64,000 nt of DNA from Monosiga brevicollis MX1 (lineage: Eukaryota; Opisthokonta; Choanoflagellata; Craspedida; Salpingoecidae), in the NCBI RefSeq assembly GCF_000002865.3, contig NW_001865074.1, positions 173,722-237,721 on the forward strand. The letters are read 5' to 3'. The notes beneath the pieces were generated by a model. That model saw nothing but the letters and a program-made list of their open reading frames with translations. It was not told the origin of the DNA and did no database searches. Positions within the stretch are counted from its first letter, which is position 1. The number at the start of each line of letters is the position of its first letter. Both the position numbers and the translations under genes were made by a program. Shown here piece by piece: positions 25,567 through 37,180 of the stretch.

Positions 25567-28500
25567 TCAGGTCGAGCCAGCATCGCTGGCGCTCTCGCGG
25601 GGCAGCAGGCCCTTTCGGATGTGAGCCACGTGGTCCGTAATCACCGCATCGACACCACACGCCTCCTGCAGTCGACAATACTCGAGATTGTTGTTTTGAC
25701 GGCCCCACGTCAACAAAAGCAAACCTGACGCAGACCGCCATGAAGGCACCAAATGAGCGCAAGACGCAAGGCAATGGCACAAGTCAGACGGGCGGGAACA
25801 CAAACCTGCAGCCTTGACTTGGCGCACAAGCTCGGGGCAGAGGATGATGGGCTCGGCATAGGTGACAATGCCAATCAAGCCATAGGTGGCTGCAAAGCGA
25901 ATGGCGTCACGCAGCGAGTTGGTCCAGCGATTGTCAAAGCGTTCCTCGAAACCCGCCGAAGTGAGAAAGAGCACGGGGTAGTGCGGTTGCTTCAGTGTCA
26001 GTGCCCGACAAATGTCGGGATGAAAGCTGGAGAACACAATGTTGCGCGAGCCTGCGTGCGCCATCACCACGTCCAGCATGGCATCCAGAAACGTGTTGAT
26101 ATCTGATTGGTGCATTTGCCACTGATCCTGTGACTCGCGCAGCGGGTACTTGACCTCAATGTTGAAACCAAGATGCCTAGCAGCCCGCAAAAATCCCGTG
26201 AGTCACCTCGCAGCCCCTTCTCGATCGAATGAGGTTGTCGTCCCGACACCAGCGCCTGATTACTGACAAAGGCACATTGCGCAGGGCCTCCTTGAGCGTG
26301 GCATTGGGAGCACGCACGTAGCGGCGTGCGTCCTCGCCCGACCTCAAAAACGGCGTGGCATCAAACTGCACCGGCTCAGGGTTCGAGTGGGACCGGCGAA
26401 AACGCGTCTGTGGGCGCGCATCTGCACGGACCAGCCATCGCCAAGTCAACGAAGTGGTGAGGTGCGTGGTCAATCTACACGAGAATTCTACCTCGGCGTC
26501 CCCCGCTGGCCCATCCCCTGTTTCACAATCCTTTAGCAAGGTTCGCTTGCGTACCAGTGAGGCGAGACTCGGCAATCTTGTTGCTCGATGATACGATCCG
26601 CTGCGGATCATGGTACTGCCGTACCAATTGTTGGTCCTATCCGTGAAGATATAGTGCAAGCAGAACATGAAATGCCAGAAGCAGCCCAAGGAAAGCTCAA
26701 GCGCGACCGGGCAGCCTTTCCCGTCGGTTCGACCCGCTCAATTGAGGGGCAACGGGCTCGTAGGTGCCGCTGGTCGAGCCAGACTGCGCCATCACCCACC
26801 TCATACAGTCGTGCCTCCTTCATCTGTTCAAACTGCTCCAAAGTCAGCATGTGGATGGGCATGTGATAGCCGCTCAGCTCTGACGTAACCCAGTTGTGGT
26901 AGCTATTTTGTCGAGCAGCGGGGACATTGATCCCCCAAGACCATCAAGATAACTACGACTCAAGAAGTCACTTCACTGCCCACCCTCCACTACATTATTC
27001 GACAAGTGCAGGATACAGCGCCAGACACGCCGATAGCAGAGCGACGTACATGATGGGGACGTTGTCACGGGTCAGCTGCACGTCAAACTCCACGTCTGGA
27101 AAAGTTGCCAAGGACAGCCCAGCGAGTGGTCAGCTACTTTCTGCCTGAACATGCCCTTGCATCGCGTGCCAGACAAAACAAGGAACAAAGACTTACACTC
27201 GGCGCCCAAACTGGCCGCAGTGATGAAGGACAGAACAGTGTTTTCTTGAACGTGAGTGCGATGCAAGGCTTCGTCCGGCACACGTGAGGCCTTGTGTGCC
27301 CCAGAGCCACGATGACCCCAAACGGGGAGGGATTTGCGCTGAATCCAATAAGTCTTGTCTCGCGACACCGTCATGTCGTGTCCGCGTAGGGGCTTGACCA
27401 AGAGCAGTTGAAAGGTCACGCGTCCAACTCGGCTTAGGTTGCAGTCAAGCAGCTCGAGCTCGTGCATGGCGTGTTCACAATCCGTTGTGAGCCAGGGCAG
27501 GGCCACGCTTGAGCCCCGGGCCAAGATTACGGTACTGTCCAACACGGAGACGAGGCGCATTTCCACGCGACAGTGCGTGCACTCGGCCACCTGGAGGGGG
27601 GTGCGGAAGGACACACCATCACCGTCCTCTGTGATGGGCAGGTGCACAGAGGCCCGCGCCCGGAAGTTGTTCACCTTTTCCTTCTCCTCTTCTTCAGAGC
27701 GGTAGTAGTCCTGGGTGACCTCACGATCGTTGGATTCGGTGCTGAAGACGACCACCAAGTTGCACTGCTGTGGCTTGAGAGCATGGCCAAAGCGGTCCTC
27801 AATCCGATGACGCAGTGCCACTGACTCAATGTCGACAAAAACGCGGCAGTGGTCGCGGAGATAGTCATGACCGTAGTCACGCTGCGGAAGTTCGACCGTT
27901 TTTTCATTGCCACGCGCGCGGAAAGGACCCTCCTTGTCAATGAAGGAGGTGACATCCAAAGGCTGGCAGCTGGTGACAACCGGGCGCACGGGCTCCTGTT
28001 TGACTTGGGCACTGCTCAAGCTGCTCATGCTGAAGCTACTCGCCAGCGTGCTTGCCGTGCTTGAGTCGAGGGTGCGGGTGGGCAGGACTTGCTCCGTGTT
28101 TGGTGGAAACACATCAGCATTGGCCAGGGAAGGCGAAGCAGCAGCAGCGGCAGGGGGCACAACAGCATCGCCCACAGCAGGGGGCTCCACAACCAGCGAC
28201 GATTCAGCCGAAGCTTCGGCTGGTGGGGTCGTAGAGTCTGAGTCCGTCACTTCCGAGGCGGCAGCTGTCGCTTCAGGTTGGGACGTGGTCGAGCCGGCCG
28301 AGGTTTCATCAGTGTTTTGCTTTTGCGCCACGTGAGCAGCTTGCTGTAGCAGCGTGGCCATGGCAACATGGCCGCGAAAAACGGCGTATGTGTGGGGCGT
28401 CCAGCCCATGACGTCGCGAGGGGACACGACCGCTCCCGCGTCGATAAGAGCGCGCGCAATCTCGACGTGATCGCCGCGCGCGGCGTACACCAGAGCCGTG

Positions 28501-30740
28501 CGTCGTTCAAAGCGATCCCGAACATTCACCAGCGTTGGGCAATTTTTAAGCAAGAGGCGCACCGACGCGAGCGAACCGGCCTCGCAGGCCTTGTGCAATG
28601 CCGTCTACCAGGTCGGGATGCAAGTACCAGCGTGGCGTTTGCACCAAAGCCACCGGTCAGCATCGACCCGTTTAGCAACAGAGGTAAACGTCGTGCATGC
28701 TGAGGGGTATAGAGGAAAAAAAAAAAAAAAAAAAAAAAGAAAGAAAGAACGAACGAAAGAAAGAAAGATATGATTTTGACATACCTCGCCATCGGGGTCG
28801 CGGATTTGAGGGTCAGCTTTGAAGGTCAGGAGGGTCTCCACAACGTCGGAAAGCTTCCATCGACACGCCAGCATCAGGGGGGTCCAATCTAAATATTGAG
28901 TGCAAGGTGGGACGAGAGGTCAACGCGGGCCCGGCACGGGGCAAATTGACGGGCACGGCCACAACTCGACACGGCATGCAAAGGTGCGCAACTGACCTCG
29001 TCGGGAGACGGTGCTGTCGGGGTCAGCGCCAGCAGTGAGAACGGCACGGACAGCATCGATGCGACGGCTCTTGATGGCAGCCATGAGCGGGGTAGTGCCA
29101 TCACTCGAGGGGACCTCGAGCGATCCAGAAAAGGAGCAGAGGACGGCAACGCAACCAGCACGGCCCAAGCGGCAGGCCAGTGTTAATGGAGTTAGACCAT
29201 TGGAGTTGGAGAGAATGAGACCACGGTCAAGCGCTCCACGTTGGGACTCTTGGCAAAGGTGGCTGAGGGCTTCGACCGCATTGTGCTCGACAGCAAAGTG
29301 AAAGGCGTTCCCAGTACGCCCCGTCGTCACGATGGAGGGGTCAGCGCCGGCTTGGAGACAGAGAGTGATGATGCGGGGCTTGTTACGGCGGCACGCGTGT
29401 TGGAGGATGGCATCCAGTTGATGGACCCGAACGGTCTTGGGAAGCGCATTGAGTTGGTTGCGCAAAAGACTCTGATCATCAGCTTCGATGGCAGCACGTA
29501 GTGTGCTATCGATCAGAGTTGGGGCAAGGTCCTCCTCGGCAGGTGTCTCAGCTTCGTCATCGCTGTTCTCTCGGAACGAATCCTTGTGGAGGCGAAGGGA
29601 GCTGCCCCGACCAAGCATAATGGCCACTTCCCGACGACTCTCCTCAACGCTTTTGCGCATGGGGGCGAGGGCATCACCGGCCTTGGCAAAGGAGGAAGCA
29701 CGGACTTGGGGCATGACAAGCGGGCTGTGCTGCGTACCAATGCGCTTGTCTAGCTTTTTGAGAATTTTGCGAAAGCCTTCAGACTACAGTGTCAAACGGA
29801 ACAAACGAAGCCGAAAATAAGGATAAAAAGCGCGCATCGCATAAGAGCGCACGCGCTTGGCTCACGGGGAAATGTGCGAGGGGGCGGACGAATCAGCAAA
29901 AGTGTATGCGGGCACTACAACGAACGTTGAGATGACCAAATTCTTGCAGGTTGTGCATGTCTTCGATGAGCTGAGCGGCCACGGAGACGCAGTGGTCAGC
30001 CGTCTCACGGTTGACGCCGACCGCGACGCTGAGTCGCAACTGCCCGATAGGACCAACGTCGCGATTGTGGCGTGGATATGCGGGTGAGCAAGCGTGAAGG
30101 CAGGGATCAAGGGAACGGAGTCGGTAGAACATAGGCAGCTGTTGCCCTCATAAAGTGCAAGGAGGTCGGGGCAAGTAGAATGGGGCACGGACGCGGTTGA
30201 GTGCATCCGGCCAGCTGGGAATGTGTGAACCAACCTCGTTGACCCAATCATCGAGGGCCATTTTTCGAATGGTGATGCGAGAAAACTCTTCGAGGTAGAA
30301 CTTGTTAACCTTGGACAGTTGGCGCTGTAGCACGAAGAAGAATTCGGCTTCGGGATCCTCGAGCTCGTCCTCGTTGCCAGAGGAATCGTTCTGTGATTGA
30401 GAGGGGATCACACTGCAACGTTAAGGAGGGGGTCGCGCAGAGAGCAGGTTCCAAGGACGTCGTGTTCCGTTGGGCAAGGGATGAGGTGTCAAACTAACAT
30501 CATGGCTCAGAATGGAGGCCAATGAGGCAGTTTCGGACCGTTCCGTGCCTTCCCAGGCGCGAAGGATGCGCTTCAGCCCTGAGCAGGTGCATGGGACACG
30601 CGGCAGTCAGGCAGTGGGTGCCGCCGGGCAGCCGACGGGCAGGGCAGGCTAGCTGGTGCGAGTCACAGACGTTTGTAGTTCATGTAGTGATCCTCCCAGC
30701 CTGGAAGGGCACGATCACGAATTTCCTTGCCAAACTTCAT
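25567..30740 (-). CDS. GDE1-like: SPX-ankyrin-GDPD protein (GDE1/PHO81-like glycerophosphodiester phosphodiesterase), 1209 aa
   Basis: Thirteen exons, minus strand: 30671-30740, 30499-30578, 30235-30390, 29926-30039, 28997-29783, 28785-28888, 27197-28604, 27050-27095, 26800-26902, 26555-26615, 26250-26421, 25806-26176, 25567-25724; CDS 3630 nt. Domains: SPX (1-156; MKFGKEIRDRALPGWEDHY, EGFRKILKKLDKRIG), which senses inositol pyrophosphate/phosphate; ankyrin repeats (about 227-510); a Ser/Ala-rich linker; a beta-rich middle region; GDPD (about 865-1209; GHRGSG with His868-Arg869, QEN, EFDVQL, IIYH, GFNIEVKYP, IVTYAEP). Likely hydrolyses glycerophosphocholine to choline and glycerol-3-phosphate. 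Architecture and length match yeast Gde1 (1223). The ends of exons 9-11 rest on phase and could shift by a few codons. Confidence 0.88.
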
Positions 30741-32270
30741 GGTGCCGTTGAACTGGGCACCCTGCCGCAAGCAGCTCAGTCTGCAGACGAAGGAGGGCGG
30801 GCGATAGAAGAGGGAGTGTGGGGTGATCCGTCAAGGACCCGGGACAAGGGTGAGGATGACGGCCGACTGGGGCAAGGCAGCCAACTTCAAGTCCCGAGTG
30901 AGCGTGATTCAAGCGAAAGCGGGCAGTTGGGGCACGTGTCATCACTGTGCACCGACCCCTTCAAAGAATAACAACAATAATAACAAGTCGGGTGGTCAGC
31001 CCCAGCCGCAGTGGGGGGGCAGATGGGGAGGGAGAGCAGCCTAAAGGGTCGGGCGAAGGAAGGGTTGAGGTGATGGCGAGCCGCAAGGAAGCCCCACGCG
31101 GGCGCTGTGCGTGCGGGGGCGGCTCAGCCGATGGGCACTCGAGTCAACGTCATGCCCCCAGCGTGGTCCACGAGCAGGCACATGGTGGCGGACATTCCTG
31201 AGACCAGGGCCAGCCCTCCAGCCATCGGCATCCTCGCTGCCACCCATTGACCAGTAACTCTGGCAGATGCACCAATCGTCGAAGCACAGCATGGTGCTCT
31301 TCGCTTCGCACTGACTCACCTCTCCCCGTCTTGGCTGCCAAATTCAAATAAATGAATGAGAGAGAGAAAGCGAGAGAGAGAGAGAGAGCGAGATCGAAGT
31401 GGACAGTCCACAAGGGGGTTTGGTCAGGACTGTTGTTGTAAAGGGTTGTTGTCATCGTTTGACAATGAATGACATGATGTGACAGCTGCTTTGCTATGTA
31501 TGTGTGTGTGTGTGTGGGTTGCTATGTATGTGTTTCGTGAGGTCATGTACAGCGTCGAGGGTTAGGCGCCAGGCGGCAACCGATGGTCCGGGAAGGAAGG
31601 GGGGAATGGAGGTGTGCTTGCATTAATTCGATGATCTGGATGGATGAACATGGATGTAGCGGTGACGCAGGCCTGATGTTCGGGCTTGGGTTGATGCTAA
31701 CATCATGTAAAATAATTCACGTGTGCGCGCTACTTCAGCTTGTTGACCACACTTGAGCTTTAGAGTCCATCAACAGTTATGGGGACGAGTCCATCGCTGG
31801 CTTCTCCGGCGGATCTTGAGCCCACCCCTCTTTCGCATCCATCGTGCCCTGCACGCTGTTCGGTAGATGGCGCTTGTGAGCCCTCCCCCACACTTTTGGG
31901 GATCGCTCGACGAAATGTCCAGGAACGCGTTTGCAACGTGATTGACCCTTGTTCTGGGGTGATTGCGTGCTTAAAAGTTTACACGTAGATGTCGTCGAAC
32001 CGGTTAAAAAAAAAGAGAGAGACAGAGACAGAGACAGAGACAGAGAATATGAGTGTGAGTGTGTGAGTGAGGGAGGGAAGGGACAGAAGGGAGACGCAAG
32101 TCCCGCTACGCCTCGCTGAGTGCATGCAAGGCGCAAGAGCAGATGGCTGAAGCTTGTGCAGCCCGTGTCTGAAGCATCAAAAGGCCTTGGTGACGAATTT
32201 CAAAACTTAAAGGAGCTTACGAAACGATAAATTCACAGGCACATGGTCGCCAGATTTGCACAGCTCCGAC
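30741..32270. other. Intergenic 1.5 kb between RRP7 and the GDPD gene
   Basis: Upstream of the GDPD start and downstream of the RRP7 stop. Holds (GA)n at 31357-31391, (TG)n at 31499-31516 and a GACAGA array at about 32010-32046. Open frames at 31041-31319 and 31779-31988 show no domain or splice support; no gene is called. Confidence 0.5.
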
Positions 32271-34086
32271 CTAATAGGGGCGGAATTTACGAGCGCTGCG
32301 GAGCTTCTCCATCCGCGCACGATCCTCATCGTAACGCTTGCGCAAGATGGCCAGTTCTATGGCACACGGATAATGTACAGGGGCACGGGAGACGTCAGCA
32401 TTGCAGGATGCCGCAGTCAGTCAGTGTCACTGGTGTATGTTCGTTCTGGGCACGGCACGTACTCTCTTTATGGGCATCAAGGCGCTGGAAGCGATAAAAG
32501 TTTTGCAATTCCGACTTTTTGTTCTTCTTGCTGCGCTTGCGTGACGGCTCACCCGTCTCCTCTGCTTCTTCAGCCTCTTCCGTACCTAGCGATAACACGG
32601 ATGAAATTAGGTGTCCTGACTTTCGATCGCAAATCTGAACTTGAGGCCAAAAGCCAAGCTGGACTCCAAATCCTGCCCACGTACGTGTCTTTGCCGTAAC
32701 CAATGTCCAGCCCTCCTCGTCTGGCTCGGCCTGTGCCAACACCTGGGTCAAATCACAAAGGTGAGTATGGTTTGATAAAGACTTTTGAGCCCGGTAGCAC
32801 GGCCCGCGAGCTCCGCCTCCCGTTCCACGCGAAACAATGAAAAGAGGCATCACAGGCGCGGGCGGCCGCCGTCTCGGCCCTACCTCGGCCTTTTGGCGTG
32901 CTTCGTCGTCATCGAATTCAGCCACGGCAGCATCAACACGGGCCTGCAGTTCCTCACGGTCCGGTCGCATGGCATCAAATGCCGCTGCAAACCCTGGGGG
33001 AACAGACACGTCCATGGGCAAGGCCGTACAAGTGAGGGACGCGCAAGCAAAATTACGCTCAGCCCGGGCCCATGCCTGGCCCGGCCAAAAGCATGACGCA
33101 TAGACATACGTGCTTCGCCACTCAAGTCTGGAAGTGGCAGCAAACGAGTCGCATCATATTTCGCGTTGAGGACCCGATTCAATCCTGCTTCCTCCGTGAA
33201 CACCACATGTGCCACAGGAAACGCCTAGAGAAGCATCGTCGTCAAAAGGCAGCAAAGAAGATGTTGCACGGGCATGTCTGTCGCCTTCAAGCAGACAAGG
33301 AAAGCACGAGGAGAGCCAGCCGCCAAAGGGGGGCTCAGTCTTCGCTGCCTACCTTGAGGTTGCCTTTCTTCTTGCTACCGCTCGTCATTTCTGTGAGGTT
33401 CAAGTGTTCTACTGTCCCAAATTGCTCGAAAAATTCGGCCAAGACGGGCTGTGTGGCACCACATCACCAAATGAATGAGCAGAGACCATGATAGCTGCAA
33501 GCTCGTGCACTCAGCGTCCACGACTTGATTCGAAAGGGGGGGTTGATGTAACATTGATCTGCCAGCTGCGCTCACCTTGCCGCCATGTGGAATGTTCACG
33601 ACAAAGAGCGTGCGCCGTTTGGGAGTCTCTGGCGTTGGCTTGCGCACGGCATGCTCCTACGAGCACATGGGTGCACCGCACAAAGGCATTGGATGGTGAT
33701 CAAAGAGGTCCACAACAGGGCGCATCGACCAAGGGGTGCCCAACTTTTGCAAACCTTGAGGTAAAAGTAATGATGCGGCGTGGGCAGGTGTCCTGTCGCG
33801 TCGACAAGCTTGCCGGAAGCTACAAGCGGCCAGCAACATTATAATCAAATGCACACCAACGAGTCAGGGCGAGGTGTCATGCGATGCGGTCTGCCCTGGG
33901 GGCAAGCAAACGAAGAGGAGAAGGGAGAAAGACGAGGAGAAGGAAGCTTGAGCGCAGCGCACCTTGTATCCGAACAGGAAGCACCGTGTAGCCATGTGTG
34001 ACCTCAACCTTGGGCGTTGCGGCATCCACCACAGCGGCGGTAGCGGCGCCCGAGGCACGGCGCGAACCCTTGTTGGACTTGACCAT
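32271..34086 (-). CDS. RRP7: Ribosomal RNA-processing protein 7 (RRP7) homologue, 285 aa
   Basis: Nine exons, minus strand: 33963-34086, 33755-33819, 33576-33656, 33353-33448, 33110-33224, 32884-32993, 32685-32742, 32463-32585, 32271-32356; CDS 858 nt. RRP7 acts in the nucleolus in 18S rRNA maturation with the UtpC/CURI complex. Seen: GYTVLPVRI near the N-terminus, an atypical RRM (RTLFVVNIPHGG ... LAEFFEQFGTVEHLNL ... VAHVVFTEEAGLNRVL), DEEGWTLV, then the RRP7 C-terminal domain NFYRFQRLDAHKE and LRSARKFRPY at the very end, which is diagnostic. Length matches human RRP7A (280). A basic KRSKKNKK is a likely nucleolar signal. Confidence 0.93.
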
Positions 34087-34712
34087 CGTCGAGGCTTCAA
34101 CTGCCCTTGCCCCACACGACGACACGCGCGCGACCGAGAGAGAGAGAGAGAGCAGAGAGACACGCACGCGGTCGTCTGACAAATGCACCATGAGATAAAA
34201 TGAACAAACCCCTTTAACTAGAATATATCTGACATGACGGTCTGGTTCTGACATTCCTGTCTCGTCTCGTCTCGTCTCTGTGGAGTATGCCGTGTTTGGC
34301 AGCATTCTCTGCTTTTGCCTATCATCTAAGCTGGCCGTAGAAATGTGTCGGAGCATACTCTCTGCTCCATGTACCTTGGGTTTTTCATATCTCTGTCTGC
34401 CAGTTGATTAAACCGCGCTGGCAAAACGCGCGCGCCATCATCTCTCTCTCTCTCTCTCTGCTCTCTGATCGAGCGAGACTTGAGTGTTTGCTCGCTTGTC
34501 TGGGTTGCGACCGACTCGACTGCCCTTGCTGGCCTCTTCTCTTCTCTTCTTCTTCGGCCCCGTGATCTTAGCTCGTTGGGTTTGCTAGCCCGCCTCTTGT
34601 CCGGATCGCTCAGCTGTCATCACTTCCACTTGGACCTTGAGGTGGTGGTCTCTTGGTCGCTTCCGTGCCTTGCCCGCACTTCCGCGCGGCTTTGGGCATC
34701 TTGATCGCCGTC
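34087..34712. promoter_or_regulatory. Shared upstream region of RRP7 and NIPA-type genes
   Basis: Head-to-head gap of 626 bp. (GA)n at 34137-34155 lies next to the RRP7 ATG and (TC)n at 34441-34459 lies upstream of the NIPA-type ATG, so each gene sees CT on its own coding strand. No gene is supported. Confidence 0.6.
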
Positions 34713-36589
34713 ATGGACAACAGTGATAATCGTATTGGACTCTTGCTTGCCTTGAGCTCGAGCGCCTTCATCGGCAGCAGCTTCATCATCAAGAAAAAGG
34801 GTTTGATTCGAGCCCGTGCCTCAGGCGCTGGAGCAGGTTGGCCCTCGTTCTTGGCTCAACACCCCGCCTGTCTGATGAGCTAGTCCAGTGGAGCCTCAAA
34901 GCTACTTCTCATCGTGTCTTCTCTCTGCCGTGTGGTCCGGTCTGCCCCCCTTCTTCAGGCGATGGCGGCTATGCCTACCTTCGCGAGTCCCTTTGGTGGC
35001 TCGGCCTCATTACCAGTGCGTCTTCTTCTTCCTGACCTGTGCTCAATCCCGCGTGCCGCTCGCTCGCCGTCTTGACATGGTATCTTCTGGTGCCTGATAG
35101 TGATTGGGGGTGAGATTGCCAATTTTGCTGCCTATGCATTTGCCCCTGCCATCCTCGTCACGCCGCTTGGGGCCCTGAGCGTCATCGTCAGGTCCGACAA
35201 TGCCCCCGTTATCTTGGTCTCAAAATCGGCTCGCTCAAAGAGCCGAGCTTGATTATATGTTGCTTTTCCTACGTCTTCCTCTTGTTTGCTCATGTTTGTT
35301 GCCTTTGCTCCACTTTCTCCCCCATCACACATCACCCACCCATAGCGCTATTTTGGCTGATCGAATTCTCCATGAAAAACTGCAGCTGCTGGGTAAAGTC
35401 GGTTGCGCTCTGTGCATTCTTGGATCCACTATCATCGTCGTCAATGCCCCAGAGGAAAAACAGGTCACCTCTGTCCAAGAAATTACCGATCAAATGTTCA
35501 ACAATATTCGTGAGTCTCCTCGAACCACCCAATCGCCGCTCCTGAAAACATTTCAAAGCCCACCTGTTTGCACCACGGCTTGCCACGCCCTCACCCGATT
35601 TGTTGTTGTCACGGTCCTCAGCCTTTCAGTTGTATGCATCGGCTGTCATCTTGGGGGCCATCTACATGATCTACTTTGTGGCGCCCCGTATTGGCAAGCG
35701 TAACATCTTTGTTTATGTCTTCATTTGCTCCATCGTTGGCTCGCTCTCCGTGATTGGTGTCAAGGCAAGATGACACCCGCTTGAGTCGAGACGCTCAAAG
35801 TCTTCTCTGATCGTGCATCTCCTCACCTCCATCCAATTCTCATTATGCGCATTCTCGGTCACCACACAGGGCTTGGGAATCGCATTGAAGCTGACCTTCT
35901 CGGGCTACAATCAGCTCATATTTGGCAGCACCTGGTTTTTTGTGGCTTTAGTAACCGTATCCATTATTACGCAGATGAACTACCTGAACATGGCTCTTGA
36001 CACATTCAACACGGCTTTAGTGACGCCGATCTACTATGTTCTCTTCACCACCGCTGTTATTGTTGCATCCGCACTGCTCTTTCGCGGCTGGTCGGGCGAG
36101 GATTGCCACGTGCTTGCCCCGACGCAATTGCCATCAGGCCCCACTGCGCCCCCGCTGGTTGGGCGCCGCGGCTTTGACTGGCCCCGCGATGAGGCCAGCA
36201 CTACAGTGGTGCCCACTGTTGAGTGCTCCGGTGGTTATGGCGCAGCGCCTCTCTTGACTTGTCTCTGTGGGTTTTTAACAATTTGTGCGGGCGTCTTCTT
36301 GCTCCACCTCAGTCGAGAAGAGACGCTTCGACGTGCCACAACAAACGGGGATTCAGGAAACGTACGTCATTCGGCTTGGAAAAAAGCTGATCCGCTCCAT
36401 GCTCTATGTTCACACTCGAACGCCTCTGACCCAAATAACTTTGCCATTGGTCCCAATCCCCTCATATAGAACCTGGCCTCTCCTAATCAGGATATTGGCA
36501 TGACCTCCTTCCAGCTTGATACGGTCGTCGAAGACGACTCGACCGATGATGATGGCGCCGATCATGTCCCACTCGTTCGCACCAAGTGA
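34713..36589 (+). CDS. NIPA-family magnesium transporter, up to 396 aa
   Basis: Seven exons: 34713-34836, 34959-35015, 35101-35191, 35346-35509, 35622-35764, 35870-36361, 36470-36589; CDS 1191 nt. NIPA proteins are nine-helix Mg2+ carriers of the plasma membrane and endosomes. Seen: [95 protein letters not shown] and [19 protein letters not shown]. Intron 5 (35765-35869) starts GC rather than GT. Exon 6 encodes about 45 extra hydrophilic residues between the last two helices (about 36090-36245); relatives lack them, so an in-frame intron may be hidden here. Without it, length would match NIPA2 (360). Confidence 0.88.
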
Positions 36590-37180
36590 CTGCTGTTTTC
36601 TTTTCAAGCCGAGTAGCCTCAAGCCAGCTTCGAGTCATCCTTTTGAGCTCTTTTTTTAGTCAATCATTCTGCGTTCCCGAGTCGTAGCTTGCAAAGCTGC
36701 TGTGTCAATTGACGACTGTATCTTTAATTGCCACTGTTGCAAGGCCTTGGGTCATATCCAGAAAATCTGTTGGCATCATTGTTATCAATGATGCCGGACG
36801 TGAGAGCATGGAATCGCACACACCGGTCCATCCCCGAAATGTGCGATGTGAGGCATGAGCTGACGTGACAAATTTGGATGTAAAGCTTCAAATTTCTTTT
36901 TCTTTTTTCTTTGGACAGTGCGTTTCAATTTGTCTCAGAGACCAGTTCGAGTTTTGAGGGCGGAGGGAAGAACTTGGGTCGGTGCAAAGGCCATCAATAG
37001 TATGAGACTTGCACAAATCGCACACAGAGTTTCCCATGGTCTTCCACTACGCTGGCCGGCAAGCGATTTCGTTGAAGCAACACTGAAAACTGGATATACG
37101 AGCACCCAATTGAGGTCAAGGATCAATTATGTTCATCTACACGATTCACGGGCCAATATAATGATGTCGCGACACAAAGC
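36590..37180. other. Convergent gap between NIPA-type and SH2-receptor genes
   Basis: About 590 bp between facing stops. No repeat array and no supported open frame. Confidence 0.5.

Noticed and set aside
26616-26799. Open continuation after LYE in the GDPD gene (VGDGAVWLDQRHL)
   Set aside because: A consensus donor GAG|GTGGGT precedes it and the phase fits the next exon; treated as intron, though a longer exon 9 ending at GAGCGG is possible.
27439-28335. Plus-strand frames rich in Ala, Ser and Gly
   Set aside because: Antisense to the 1.4-kb GDPD-gene exon, whose ankyrin and GDPD motifs are clear.
31041-31455. Minus-strand frames with several Cys and Trp between GDPD and RRP7 genes
   Set aside because: No recognisable domain, no consistent splice partners, and they overlap a GA repeat; probably upstream region of the GDPD gene.
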